Below, in pieces: positions 33,645 through 44,653 of a stretch of DNA of 64,000 nt. Origin of the DNA: Rhododendron vialii (Eukaryota; Streptophyta; Magnoliopsida; Ericales; Ericaceae); contig NC_080557.1 in assembly GCF_030253575.1 (NCBI RefSeq), positions 39,787,001-39,851,000 on the forward strand, written 5' to 3'. Both the position numbers and the translations under genes were made by a program. Under the pieces are notes generated by a model. The model saw only the letters and a program-made list of their open reading frames with translations. It did not search any database and was not told the origin of the DNA. Positions within the stretch are counted from its first letter, which is position 1. Every line of letters starts with the position of its first letter.

Positions 33645-33815
33645 CTGGCTTTGAGGCTCTATTATTTTCTGCATTTTCTAGTTATGCCACTCTCTCATAA
33701 GTTGTGTCTTCCAAATCCAAATAATTGGTTTAGGAGCAAGTAGCCAAACCAGTCACGTTTACTGATCACACTGTGGAGCTGTCACCAATCAGAGCGCAGA
33801 GACAGCCAGCCTGGC

Positions 33816-33966
33816 CGGTTGAGAGATGGGTTTATAGACCCTACTCTCCAAAAGGAAAAATTATTAACTGGCCCCGGAGCACGCATTAACACACGGGACG
33901 TGGCCAGTGCTCCAAATGCACCAAACTCGTTCCGGTTGGGAGACGGGTTTAGACCATACTCTCCAC
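33816..33966. repeat. Imperfect direct repeat
   Basis: CCGGTTGAGAGATGGGTTTA at about 33816 recurs as CCGGTTGGGAGACGGGTTTA at about 33931; both are followed by GACC and TACTCTCCA. Origin unknown. Confidence 0.6.
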
Positions 33967-35373
33967 GTGACATGACGGTGCTTTGAATGCCTTATCCACC
34001 ACGCATTCGTATGAATTCTACCGCAAAATTTATGATTCTACGCACAAATGTGTAGTGAAGAAAGGCTCCATATCGAAGCTGGCAGAAGTGCTCCTAGAGC
34101 AGTGCTGACCGATTTAATCATCACTCCTACCGTAGCAGAATGTCCCACTCCACTTCACTCCCAGTTTTTGTAAATACTTTTGTCACTCAGGTAATGTATT
34201 CACATGCACAGCACATGTATGGGAGTTTGGGCAAAAGAGAAGAGAAGGACAATCCTCATCCCCATCTGCCAAAACCTATCCTCCCTCTTGACAACGAATT
34301 CAATTCTACTGCCTTAATCACTACTCCACAAAGATAGACTCTTCTTAATTTATGTTTGACCAACTCCCCTAATTGCTGCGGGTGCAGGGCATAGTTCGAA
34401 GTCATTTGACCTATGTGTAGCCACATGCATCAGATACAACTCATTTACGTCGAATGACTGTAAACACACAGTTGTGTCCGGAGCAGTGTTTTAAAGTCGT
34501 AGCCATGCATAATAATAGCTTTGCGAGTTTGCACATAGTTTTGATTGCTCGGAAAACTTTGTCAATTTGTTTGACATGCAGAACTTCGATTCTTTAACGA
34601 GCCAAAAATAACAATAAGAATTTGAAGAATAAAAAGTAATTTCAAGATTCTGGAAATTTTTTTTTTTTTTTTTGATCCGCAGATTCTGGAAATTAAGCAT
34701 TGGCAAAAAGCTCTTCCTTCATAGGATTCTTTATTTCTCCGTCTTCTGCTCAGGTATTATATAGTAGTATAGCCTTGTCTATGTGATTTTACGTAACCGT
34801 GACCTTTTTTTACTTTTGAATCCCAAAAGTGATAAGCACTTCCAACAAAGCAGAGAGGAGGCTAGGAAAGCATGCACGATCGATGCCGCAACTATAATTA
34901 TTAATGGCGGTACCTAACACTCTAAAGGGAAAAAAGGTCACGTTTTAGTAACGGATTAGGTAAATTACCTTTTGCAGCTGAATTGTTTGGTATCGATCGC
35001 ACTTTTAAAAACATCACAAGTTCACAACAGATGCATGTTCAGAAACACTTGTTTTTTTTCTTCTTCTTGTGGAACAGTTCCTGTAAAATGGAGTAAGTGC
35101 TTTCAAAAAATAAATCCTGAAAAGGGTCTTGAAAACATAAATCGCAAGACAAATATATAATCGTATATACGACTCTCGGTTATAAAAAAAAATAGAAATC
35201 GAAATGCTTCTGATCGTGTCGAGAAATTTTGTTACGAGTAATACCACATCATGAATTTTGTTTTCCAAATTTGGTATCAGAAATTTGTTCCATATTTTCA
35301 TGTTGTTAAAAAAAAATTTTACTGCCATCGTGAGGCATACATGGTATCACAAAAGAACACTGGATGGTGATTA
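33967..35373. other. Intergenic, no gene seen
   Basis: AT-rich, no coding signal, apart from the tiny retroposed tail at 34645-34694 listed separately. Confidence 0.45.
34645..34694 (-). mobile_element. Ultra-short retroposon tail insertion
   Basis: A perfect 14-bp direct repeat, AGATTCTGGAAATT (34645-34658 and 34681-34694), encloses only 22 bp: fifteen T then GATCCGC. Read on the minus strand this is a 7-base sequence plus poly(A), the minimum product of target-primed reverse transcription. Confidence 0.75.
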
Positions 35374-35612
35374 GGCCCCGTTTCAGAAACTTTCTTAAAA
35401 AATAAGCAACTTATTTCACATTTTCAAACTCAAAAATAAAGTAAACGAAGAATATTTTTTTAATTTTTTTTGCATCGTATAAAAGATCTCATCGAGATCT
35501 TCTAAACAAGATCCATATTGCATATTTTTAAATTTCAATAAGTCTATAATTTTTGAACTTAAAATTGTCTTCTTAAAAAATAAAGACTTATTTTTTGTTC
35601 CGGAACGGAGCC
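35374..35612. mobile_element. hAT-like MITE, copy 1
   Basis: Starts GGCCCCGTTTCAGAAAC and ends GTTCCGGAACGGAGCC. Its interior has TTTCACATTTTCAAACTCAA and an AAGATCTC/GAGATCTT palindrome. The same element recurs at 36850. Confidence 0.75.
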
Positions 35613-35662
35613 AAGTGTGCATAAAGACGTGGAATGTATCACCATTGAGAGTTTGTTTCTTC

Positions 35663-36149
35663 TTCTTTTTTTTTTTTGCTCGGTAAAAAAGATTTTATTT
35701 TTCTTTGAAAAAAATTACAAAGATTAAACGGGTCTCGGGCACACCGGTAAAAACGCCACCTGAGAACCAACCCAAAAGACGGCAAGATGCCATCCAGGAT
35801 ACCAAACCAAAAAACCAAAAGAAACAACCCAACAACCTATTATTACGAAAGCAGACAATCTACCAACCCAACAAAAAAAAAACAACCAAAGCAGCCAAAA
35901 AATGAACAAACTAAACCCAAATGACTAGCCGAAAGATAAAAAAACTGATTGGAAAACCAAAAGGACAAAAACCATACAAAAAACACGGAATTAAAATCCC
36001 AAAGAGATCAGAGATGCACCTTCCTCGAATTCATCATTATCCTCCCAAACCACATCCTTCAAGTCATCAAGAGCATTAATTTTTTCTGCTATTTTGTCCT
36101 CTTGCATTTCAACAAATTTCTTTAAATTATATAACTTCTCCCCCTTGCA
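35663..36149 (-). mobile_element. 5'-truncated LINE-type retroposon, antisense
   Basis: A perfect 13-bp direct repeat, AGTTTGTTTCTTC (35650-35662 and 36150-36162), flanks about 487 bp. The insert starts on plus with a T-run then GCTCGGTAAAAAAGATTTTA, so it is a poly(A)-tailed insert on minus. The head resembles the 280-576 insert. No complete reverse transcriptase domain was recognised. Confidence 0.82.
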
Positions 36150-36639
36150 AGTTTGTTTCTTCCTTCTCATATACTGAATGTAGTTTATGCAATTTTGATG
36201 ACTTGAATCTATCCAAGTTGGTGTTTACTCTCCATACCCTCTCATAGTAATCTCACGTTACAAATAAAAAATTAAAAAAAATGAATAAAATATTCAGTAA
36301 TCGAATGACCACTGGCTTCATTAGATTTTCTAAAATGAATTATTTACCACAATAAAATATTCAGTAAGCTAATGGGGTTTATCTCATACATTGAATTACA
36401 AAATATTCAATTCCTAACTATGAAATACTTCATTGGCTTGGGATGCCGACATTTCCAAACGTGTATATATATCTAATACTGTAGTAGTGAATGACTAAAA
36501 GAAACCTAGATAAAAGGGTTTTATAAATTATTACAAATACCTTTGAGAGACATGCTAATCTTAGGGTGAGTTTCCCAAAATAAGCCGGGCTAAGCTGAGT
36601 TGAGTTTTGTTCTCCTTCTACTTAAGAGTGTATTGCCGA

Positions 36640-36715
36640 GTGGTACCTATATCATTTCAATTAATAAGAGAGAGGATAATGTTCACCTTCTTTTAGGGAG
36701 GGTGAACAAAATTGC
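36640..36715. repeat. Right-half fragment of the 33428-type MITE
   Basis: ATTTCAATTAATAAGAGAGA, then GATAATGTTCACC and GAGGGTGAACAAA, parallels 33583-33640 closely. The left terminus is absent, so it is a partial copy. Confidence 0.55.
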
Positions 36716-36849
36716 GTTTAATTAGGCTAAGCTTTTTGGACATCCATTTTGTTTCTGGATAAAAAAAAAACCCATTAGCTTCAAAAAATTGATGTATGTG
36801 ACAAAAATAACACGTAATTTTTTTTTTTGTGTGGATAAAAGCGCTTGTA

Positions 36850-37088
36850 GGCCCCGTTCCAGAACACCTTCTTAAAAAATAAGTACTTATTTCACATTTT
36901 CAAACTCAAAAATAATGTAAATGAAAAATAATTTTTTAATTTTTTTTGCATCGTATTAAAGATCTCAATGAGATCTATCAAACAAGATCCATATTAGTAG
37001 AAAAATAATTTGCGTAAGCACATAATTTTTGAACTTGAAATTACATTCTTAAAAAATAAATACTTATTTTTCTTTCCGAAACGGAGCC
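36850..37088. mobile_element. hAT-like MITE, copy 2
   Basis: Starts GGCCCCGTTCCAGAACACC and ends CCGAAACGGAGCC, the same length (239 bp) as the copy at 35374 and similar throughout by eye. GTA lies on both sides. Confidence 0.75.
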
Positions 37089-38355
37089 GTAGTCCCTTTG
37101 GGAAACTCACCCAAACAGATACTTTTATAAAATGATGAGATGACCTCTACAAAATATGACGAATTATTGTGATTATGATGATCGTCTGTCTTTCATCACA
37201 CCTTTTTTAAATAAAGTAAAAATAAGAGTTGACTTCCACACAAATTTTATGAATTCATGTGATTAACTATCGGGTTAAATTGATTTTTCTTTATAATGCA
37301 GGATGTCTCAGATTAGCTTGCACACATATCGAACTTATCTTTCTAGGCTTTAGCCCTTTTTTCAACCGTTTCACACAATAGTTGTTGGCTCGTAAAATTA
37401 AACTTGAGACCTTACGAAAAGCCAAACTCACAAAAGAAAGGGTTCCAAATAACATCATGAGGTTCTGGTGGGATCATATATAAGCCCAACTACACATCAA
37501 ATTCATTTATTTAGTTAGACGATTAGACGTTGACGTATTAATAAAGTTAAATTACTACTCATTTCCAAATTTTACTCCTACTATTTTAGTCTACTACGAA
37601 AAGGTGCGCAATTTTTTCAGAATCAAGACATTATAAAACTATGAACTAAAGAATCTTATTTTTTGGTTCGAGTTGGATCTTTTCAGTTTTCACAATAGAC
37701 TGTCATTCATGAACAGAGAGAGTATTAAAAGAGAAAAACTTATTTACGGAGCATCTGTAAATAAGATTTATAATACTCAATTTCGCGCATTCAAGAGTTT
37801 TTTATGCGGTTCGGATTAAAAAAAATTATTAATGGTTAGTAATATTTATTATTAATCAAAATTTAAAAATATATCTTATTTATTGATTGCTGAAATGGAC
37901 GGCTGTGATTTCAGCTTCACATTTTGCCACCGATCTCCATTGGAGTAATTTGAAACGAATATACCCAAGGCAGGGACGATTCCAAAAATAAAAAGTTGCA
38001 GCAATAATGAAGACAAAACCAATTTTCTAAAATCAACATCAAACCCTCAATGACGTGACGTGGCCCAATCGAGAACGCACGCGTGTCATACTCGCAGCAT
38101 TTGGGAGGTGAAAGCTTAGCTGTCTGCACAGGCCCGGTCGGTACGTGGTCCCCAAACCACACCCAGGTTTTCTTTCAACTGATCCGGACGAAACCGTCTA
38201 GATTTAAATTGTTAATTAATTATAACAATGCATAATTCAGATTTAAACTGTCATGTTCGGTCCAAAATTTAAAATAAAAAGAATCTGAATTTGACAAAAA
38301 AAAATTAATGGAGATATAGTGACCCTTTTTTTGAACTTATATAGATACATGTGAT

Positions 38356-38398
<43 letters not shown>

Positions 38399-38554
38399 TC
38401 CCCTTCTTATAAGGGATCCCTTACTTAGCTTAAAATCACATTCTGATCACATTGAGCGGCTCGGATCATTGAAATTCAATCGGTAAATGAGAGAAATGAG
38501 GAGGTCCGCACTTAAGGAACCTATTTAAGGTCCTCACAGGAAGCTCACTGTATG

Positions 38555-38601
<47 letters not shown>

Positions 38602-39363
38602 AATATCAGCTAGATATATGTGCGATCCATTCAACTAGTTATTAAGTTTTCCAGAACATGTAGAATTCGTAAACCCTTTATTTAGAATTTTTGGCAAACG
38701 CTCCAAACTGATTTTGAAAAGTTAAAATCTTCAAATATGCAAAAAATAAAATAAAATAAATCTCCCCAATATAGGAATGCTACCTCCAAGGGATTAGAAA
38801 CTCCGAGTTAACAAAAAAAAAAGGGGAATTTATTTTCGAAATGGTAAGAACTTGAATAGATGATAAGCAATTTGTGGGAAATAAACCCAACAAAATAAAG
38901 CTACAATAGAATTTACGATTCGTAATAGCTCTATACAAAAATTCTGTGTTATAATCTGTAATTGGTTGATACATGAAAGACATCAGAGCCCCCTTGACTA
39001 GATCAATAAGTTAATTGGTTAGGATTTTCTTGGCTGGTCACCTTCGAGATTCTACATATAAAAAGCATGAAAATTTTCAGCGTAAAATTGCGTAACAAAA
39101 AGCTGTCAACAAATAAAATAACCCGCATCCTTTTTCATGTTGCATGTTTGGCCTCGGATTACGAAATATGCATTACCCAACATGCATTTTGATTGAGAAA
39201 TAAAGGGAAAATCCATAATTCAAAAAATCATTTTTGGATTTTATATTTTTGAAATGCTTACACATTATATACTTCACATTTTACAGTCCAAGAAAGAAGA
39301 AATCATAAAATGAAGTAAGCCCGGAAACCGGCTATACCAAGTTCCCAAAGCCCTACCTCTCCC
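37089..39363. other. Intergenic with AT microsatellites
   Basis: No gene. Two long (AT)n runs at about 38359-38395 and 38558-38596 bracket a unique 160-bp segment. The last 130 bp are probably TIP promoter. Confidence 0.5.
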
Positions 39364-39365
39364 AA

Positions 39366-39371
39366 TATAAA
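39366..39371 (+). promoter_or_regulatory. TATA box of the aquaporin gene
   Basis: TATAAA inside CCAATATAAAGTACTCC, 134 bp upstream of the ATG at 39500, followed by a CT-rich leader. Position fits a core promoter. Confidence 0.6.
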
Positions 39372-39499
39372 GTACTCCTCTCTCCCCCAGCTAGGATATC
39401 TCACCACCTAACTCAAACTCACTACTAGTACTAGTACTATTACTACTATTGCTAATAACTACACCACCACCACCGTCCGATCAACAATCCACCACAGCA

Positions 39500-41423
39500 A
39501 TGCCGATCCGTGAGATAGCGGTCGGGCGACCCGAAGAAACGTACCACCCGGACGCCCTCCGGGCCGCTCTGGCCGAGTTTATCAGCACCCTCATTTTCGT
39601 CTTTGCCGGAGAAGGCTCCGGCATGGCCTTCAACTTTCTCACCGACAACGGCTCCACCACCCCAGCCGGGCTGGTGGCCGCCGCGCTGGCCCATGCCTTC
39701 GGCCTGTTCGTGGGGGTTAGCATCGCGGCCAACATCTCCGGCGGCCACGTCAACCCGGCTGTGACTTTTGGTGCGTTTGTCGGAGGGAATATCAGCCTCC
39801 TGCGTGGCATTCTGTATTGGATTGCTCAGCTGCTTGGATCCACCGTCGCTTGCTTGCTCCTCAAGTTTGCCACTGGCGGCTGTGTAAGTGTGGTTGCTCG
39901 GTTTGTTATTACAATTACTTCAACCATTTTCTTATTTTCCGAGCCAAGAAAAAAACTTTTGCCTGTTCTTTGAAATATGATAACCGTGGGGAGTCCGAGA
40001 ATTTTTTTCCTAAAGTCCCGTGGATGCGCTTAGGTACCACGTGGATTATACCCTATTTGCACCCAAAAACTTCTCGTGTTGTCGAATATCTAGATAGCAA
40101 ACCGAGGCCCAGTCCAGACGGGCAGCGGCTTTAGCGCACCGCGCGTGTGGTAAATGGGCTAAACTCCACGCGCCATAGGTTTTTTCCATTTAAAATTCTT
40201 GGTACCCTCAAATTCTTAACATAATTTGAGGTTTACATACCCACTAATGTTCACATCTTGGATTAAGATGGAATGTGTCACATCTTGAAGCAATATGGGA
40301 TGTGTCACATTTCACCTTCTCAATTAGTATGTTCATTTCAAGTGATAAATTCTCATTCATCCCGTGACGATTTTGGTTCATTCTTTGGTGCTTAAACCCC
40401 TTACTTAGGAGCTTCACTTAGACCCACTTTCAAAGATGTAGGCCCACATTATTTTTTTGCCCAAAGTTGTCATAAACTTCTATGAACAAAACTCATTTTT
40501 ACCAAACTGTGGGCTTGATAACCATGGAATATTGTTCCAAACTGATAAGGTAAGAGAAGGTTTGTTTTGATTTCATTTCACACCAGTAAAACCAATAATC
40601 AGAAGGTAAAGTGAGTGATTTCCAATCTGCCACGTCATTTTTGGTTTTTTTCAACAGATCTTAATTTTCAAGGGGTTGAAAATGTAGATTTGTTTTATAT
40701 TTATGTGGCTCCGTGAATGCTAACGTGGGCAACTCTATTTCTTGAAAAGGAAAGAATTCGGATCTTATTAAAAATGTTGAGGAATATCATTTTATTATTG
40801 TCTTTTTTCTCTCTTATGACAAAGATGTTTGAATTTTCACTATAATTTTCACAATTTTTAGTAACTATCGAACTGAAGTCCTGATAATAACTGCTTCAAG
40901 AATAGTGAAAAAAAAAAGAAATTAATTATTTGTCTACCAATTAATGTTTGAACACTCTTGAAGATATGACCCTTTTAATTATTTGTACTAGTGTAGCTTA
41001 TTTCCAATCTCTTCTAACAAAGTCAAGAATCAAATGAAATTTCAGACCACTTCGGCATTTTCCCTCTCATCCGGAATCTCGGTGTGGAACGCCTTCGTGA
41101 TGGAGATCGTCATGACCTTCGGCCTAGTCTACACGGTGTACGCCACTGCCATAGATCCGAGATCCAAGGGCAACGTGGGAATTATCGCACCCATCGCGAT
41201 CGGTTTCATTGTTGGAGCTAACATTCTTGCCGGTGGTGCCTTTGACGGGGCCTCGATGAACCCAGCAGTCTCATTCGGTCCCGCATTGGTCAGTTGGACC
41301 TGGACCAACCACTGGGTCTACTGGGCTGGGCCGCTCATCGGTGGCGGGATCGCCGGAGTCGTCTACGAGGTCGTCTTCCTCAGCCACGGCTCCCATGAGC
41401 CATTGGCCAGCTCCGAGTTTTAG
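39500..41423 (+). CDS. TIP1: Tonoplast intrinsic protein, TIP1 type aquaporin
   Basis: Forms a water (and small neutral solute) channel in the vacuolar membrane. Two exons, 39500-39883 and 41046-41423, join in phase 0 to give 253 residues, the usual TIP length. Six membrane helices are expected. The two half-helix NPA boxes are present, [10 protein letters not shown] (NPA at 85-87) and [10 protein letters not shown] (NPA at 200-202). His65 in helix 2 and Val203 after the second NPA fit the His-Ile-Ala-Val selectivity filter of TIP1 proteins. The N-terminus [13 protein letters not shown] and the ending HEPLASSEF resemble TIP1;3 more than TIP1;1, but I cannot settle the paralogue without a tree. 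An in-frame upstream ATG at 39449 is rejected because the family starts at MPIR. The 1162-bp intron is AT-rich. Confidence 0.95.
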
Positions 41424-41715
41424 GGTTTGCAAAATCAATTGGCGTTTTCATTTTAGTACTCCATTTCGTTTTGAGGCTTTTTGGTTTGTTTTTTTTTTCC
41501 GTAATTTTCTTTCTCTTGTTTGGAATTTGGGCACAATTGATTTGATTCGAGTGTCGTTATTAGTGGGCCATGTTACTGCTTTTCGGACTGTTCTAGAGCA
41601 ATAATGATCACGTGCCTCAACTTTTGTTGTTTGTCTTTTTGGCCAATGGGAATTTTTGTTTCTCACGTTTTTTGGATCAATCATAGAGGCCTTTGACAGA
41701 CAATATAATAATTAA

Positions 41716-41787
41716 TAGTAATATCTTCTAGTTATGTCCGGTGTCGGGGAATGTATATGGATTTCAAAAAACTAGAAGATATTACTA
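41716..41787. repeat. Short perfect hairpin downstream of the aquaporin
   Basis: The 18-bp arm TAGTAATATCTTCTAGTT at 41716-41733 is exactly inverted at 41770-41787, with a 36-base loop. It lies about 290 bp after the stop codon. Confidence 0.75.
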
Positions 41788-44475
41788 TCTTTCATAACTC
41801 ATCAGGTGTTCAGGTCAATTTACCGACCCATTATGGCACAAAAAAATTGAACTTGAGGGGGCATTAAAGCATCAAAATATGATATCAAACGTTGGTAGTG
41901 TTGGAAAAAATTCAATCGGCAATTTTCAGAATATAATTCCATTACAAAATAACATAAATTGAACGTTACAGATTACATGTTACATAAACAGAATGCGAAA
42001 CAAACTGAGAATGTGAATTGAACCGAGCCCTGAATCAATCTCCTTAAAACAAATTCACCGCCTCACCGTTGGGTGTTGGAGATTGACCAGCATCTGTTTC
42101 CAGGATAAAACGGCTAGATCATAGCTATCAGAACACCACCGAAAAGCTGCCTTCGCGAACTGAACATTAGATAACTTGTGAAGAACTTCTGAAAACGGAA
42201 TCATCAATATATAGCCAAAGGAGAGACCTTTGAGCTAAATGACAGAGTTCAATGCTATGAAACCGCTGAAATGAATTCCAACTAAAATTCTACCATAAAC
42301 CACACATAATAGGGTATTTAACCAGCTGAAAATGGCTGGAACTTGAATCGCCTCGCCCAGATACAATGAATCAATGGGAGGCCTTTCGGTTGCCTCGAGA
42401 GGCCCAAAGGCTCAATTTTCATTCACAAAATCTGCAAAATTTCCAACAGGTAGCTCCGGGTTATATATGGAGAGAAAATCAATAGTCACTTCCGGAACAA
42501 TCCAGTGTTGTTTTTTCATAATTGATCAAGTGTTCAAGTTAATTTACTCGTACTTTGATGGTATATAATTCCAGTAATGCTTCCGTGGTATGCTTAATGA
42601 ATTAATTACTGCAAGACATTATTTGGGTTACACCTTATTTTTTGGGCTATTATATGCTGTAGAGCCCTCCTTCATTACTCACCAAAAATCAAATCAAAAA
42701 GGGATCAGAAAGAAACCCTAATAGTGAGCTGTTGTGGAACGAAAAGAAAAAAAGAGGTGGAATTGGACTTGCATGGTTAGAGTACAAAGTTTAATTTGAT
42801 GAAAAATATGATGGTATATATATAACATTCACAAAACGTTACAAAATAACAGTTCACCGTATTGCCATTTCTTATGAGGTCTTATCTAGTTTTAATTCCA
42901 GAGTCGTTAACCAACTCGGATTTTTTTAACTGATTGTCACGTGACAATAATATAGGATTTTCTAAAAGCATTAATTCCAGCCTCGACTAGCTATATCGGG
43001 GAATTTCAATTTTTCTTGAAGGTTCATGTGACTATTTTGACACCTCTGGATTTGACATCCCGGAAATCCTTCCTCTGCAACAAAGTACTATCAAATTTCG
43101 CAACAACAGTATGTACAAAATCTTTAAGGGGGGGAAAAGACAAAGGAAAAAACCATTCTGAGTTGCTCTTAAAATCGAAGGTGTCCGTGTGAGCTTTGTT
43201 CTTAATTCATGAGTGGGTTTGGTAAATAAAGAAGATGATGAAGCAGTGTTTGTGAACCCTACCAATTATTGACAGAAATTATAAGTTGATGTTTTGTACC
43301 CCTAGGGACGGTGGCAGAAAGCGATTGCATGAAAAAAAGGAGTGGCTGATGATCAAAATGCAAAAACAAGAGGGCTGAGTCTGAGAGGTGAGAAATTTTT
43401 CAGTGCGAGAGGGTACCACGTCGTGTCTGCTCGGTGCATCCAATGTACATGATTCTCTAGAGTAACCAATGTACTTGACGAGGTCTACTAGATAAAAGTT
43501 AGTTTTGTTCATCGAAGTGCCCTCAAATACAGCCACAAATTACTAGTTTCCTTTCTAGCTACAATAATAACCTGCAAATTATTTTCTTGAGCATTGAGAG
43601 TCTGATCAGACTGCTTCAATTTAATACTAGTAGCAATTAGGAGTTACCACTTCTGAAGAACTCTGAGAAAATAAGCAAAGATACATCACAACAAAAATCA
43701 GTACCTCAATCAAGAGCATTTAATGAAGCAACACTCCCCCTGAATGGTCCAATTTGAACAAATACTATATGGGTCCCTTCTTCCAGTATCTTCTTCTCAG
43801 AGCCCAACTATTGGGTGTACAGTACACCACACCACACCAATATTGCGTGGCATCCACCCACACTACTTTGTTAAAGCGTCCTTGCAAAAATTATTTCATT
43901 CGATTATCAGTAAAAACGTAGTAACTTAATCGATTCATTCAAATTTTTCTCATGAATTGATCAAGTTTTTATCGCTATCCGAATGAGTTAATTTTTTATT
44001 GAAACGACTAAAAATATGTCTCAAACAAAGTTAGCTTCTCCGATCATTTGTAGGGAGCTCAGAGGCGAGTCCCACACAATATGGTGTGCAGCTGGATTCT
44101 GGTGTGCACCAAATGGTGTACCCATAGTAATTTTTTTAAACAAGAAAGATACATATAACCATAGTAATCAGATCTAGGTGTGGGCTTATGGGGGCCACGG
44201 CTCCCGCGTTGTTTCGGGTTTTTTGTTCTTTCAAATTTTAATATTAGTATTAGTTATTTTTTGTTTGTTAAGAATATTTAGATATTGTATTTTGTATTGG
44301 GTGTTATTGAGACATTTAAATACTTTAAAAATGTGTTCGTTTTGGATCCCAAAAATCAATTTTTCTCTCTGCGCACGGTCTCCCATTAGTTTTTTCTTTA
44401 ATTATTAATCTCATTTCTCTTTTTATCTCTACTACCCAAAAAACCTCCCTCAAAACCTAAACCAAACAAACTATT
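41788..44475. other. Intergenic, no supported gene
   Basis: Some non-repetitive stretches (for example 42050-42170 and 43280-43540) look less AT-rich, but no domain or consistent gene model was found. Confidence 0.4.
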
Positions 44476-44653
44476 AACCCTATTCGTTTTGGGTATTTTG
44501 GATTTGAATTTATAGGTAATGAGTGTAGAGAGAAGTAGAGTAATGATTGAAAATATGAGTAAAATATAAGTAATAATTAGAGAGAGATAGAGAAAAAATG
44601 AAAATAATTATTGAAAATAGAAGTAATAAAAATACTCAACCAAACGGGCTAAA
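44476..44653. mobile_element. Candidate MITE
   Basis: ACCCTATTCGTTTTGGGTAT at the left matches, imperfectly, the reverse complement of the right end AAAATACTCAACCAAACGGGC. TTA and TAA flank the ends, suggesting a Harbinger-type element. Confidence 0.45.

Noticed and set aside
39449-39499. Upstream in-frame ATG for the aquaporin
   Set aside because: Would add 17 low-complexity residues before the conserved MPIR start; family members start at 39500.
42050-42170. Minus-strand exon-like stretch reading FAKAAFRWCSDSYDLAVLSW after a CAG acceptor
   Set aside because: No partner exon or known domain nearby; I could not assign it to a family.
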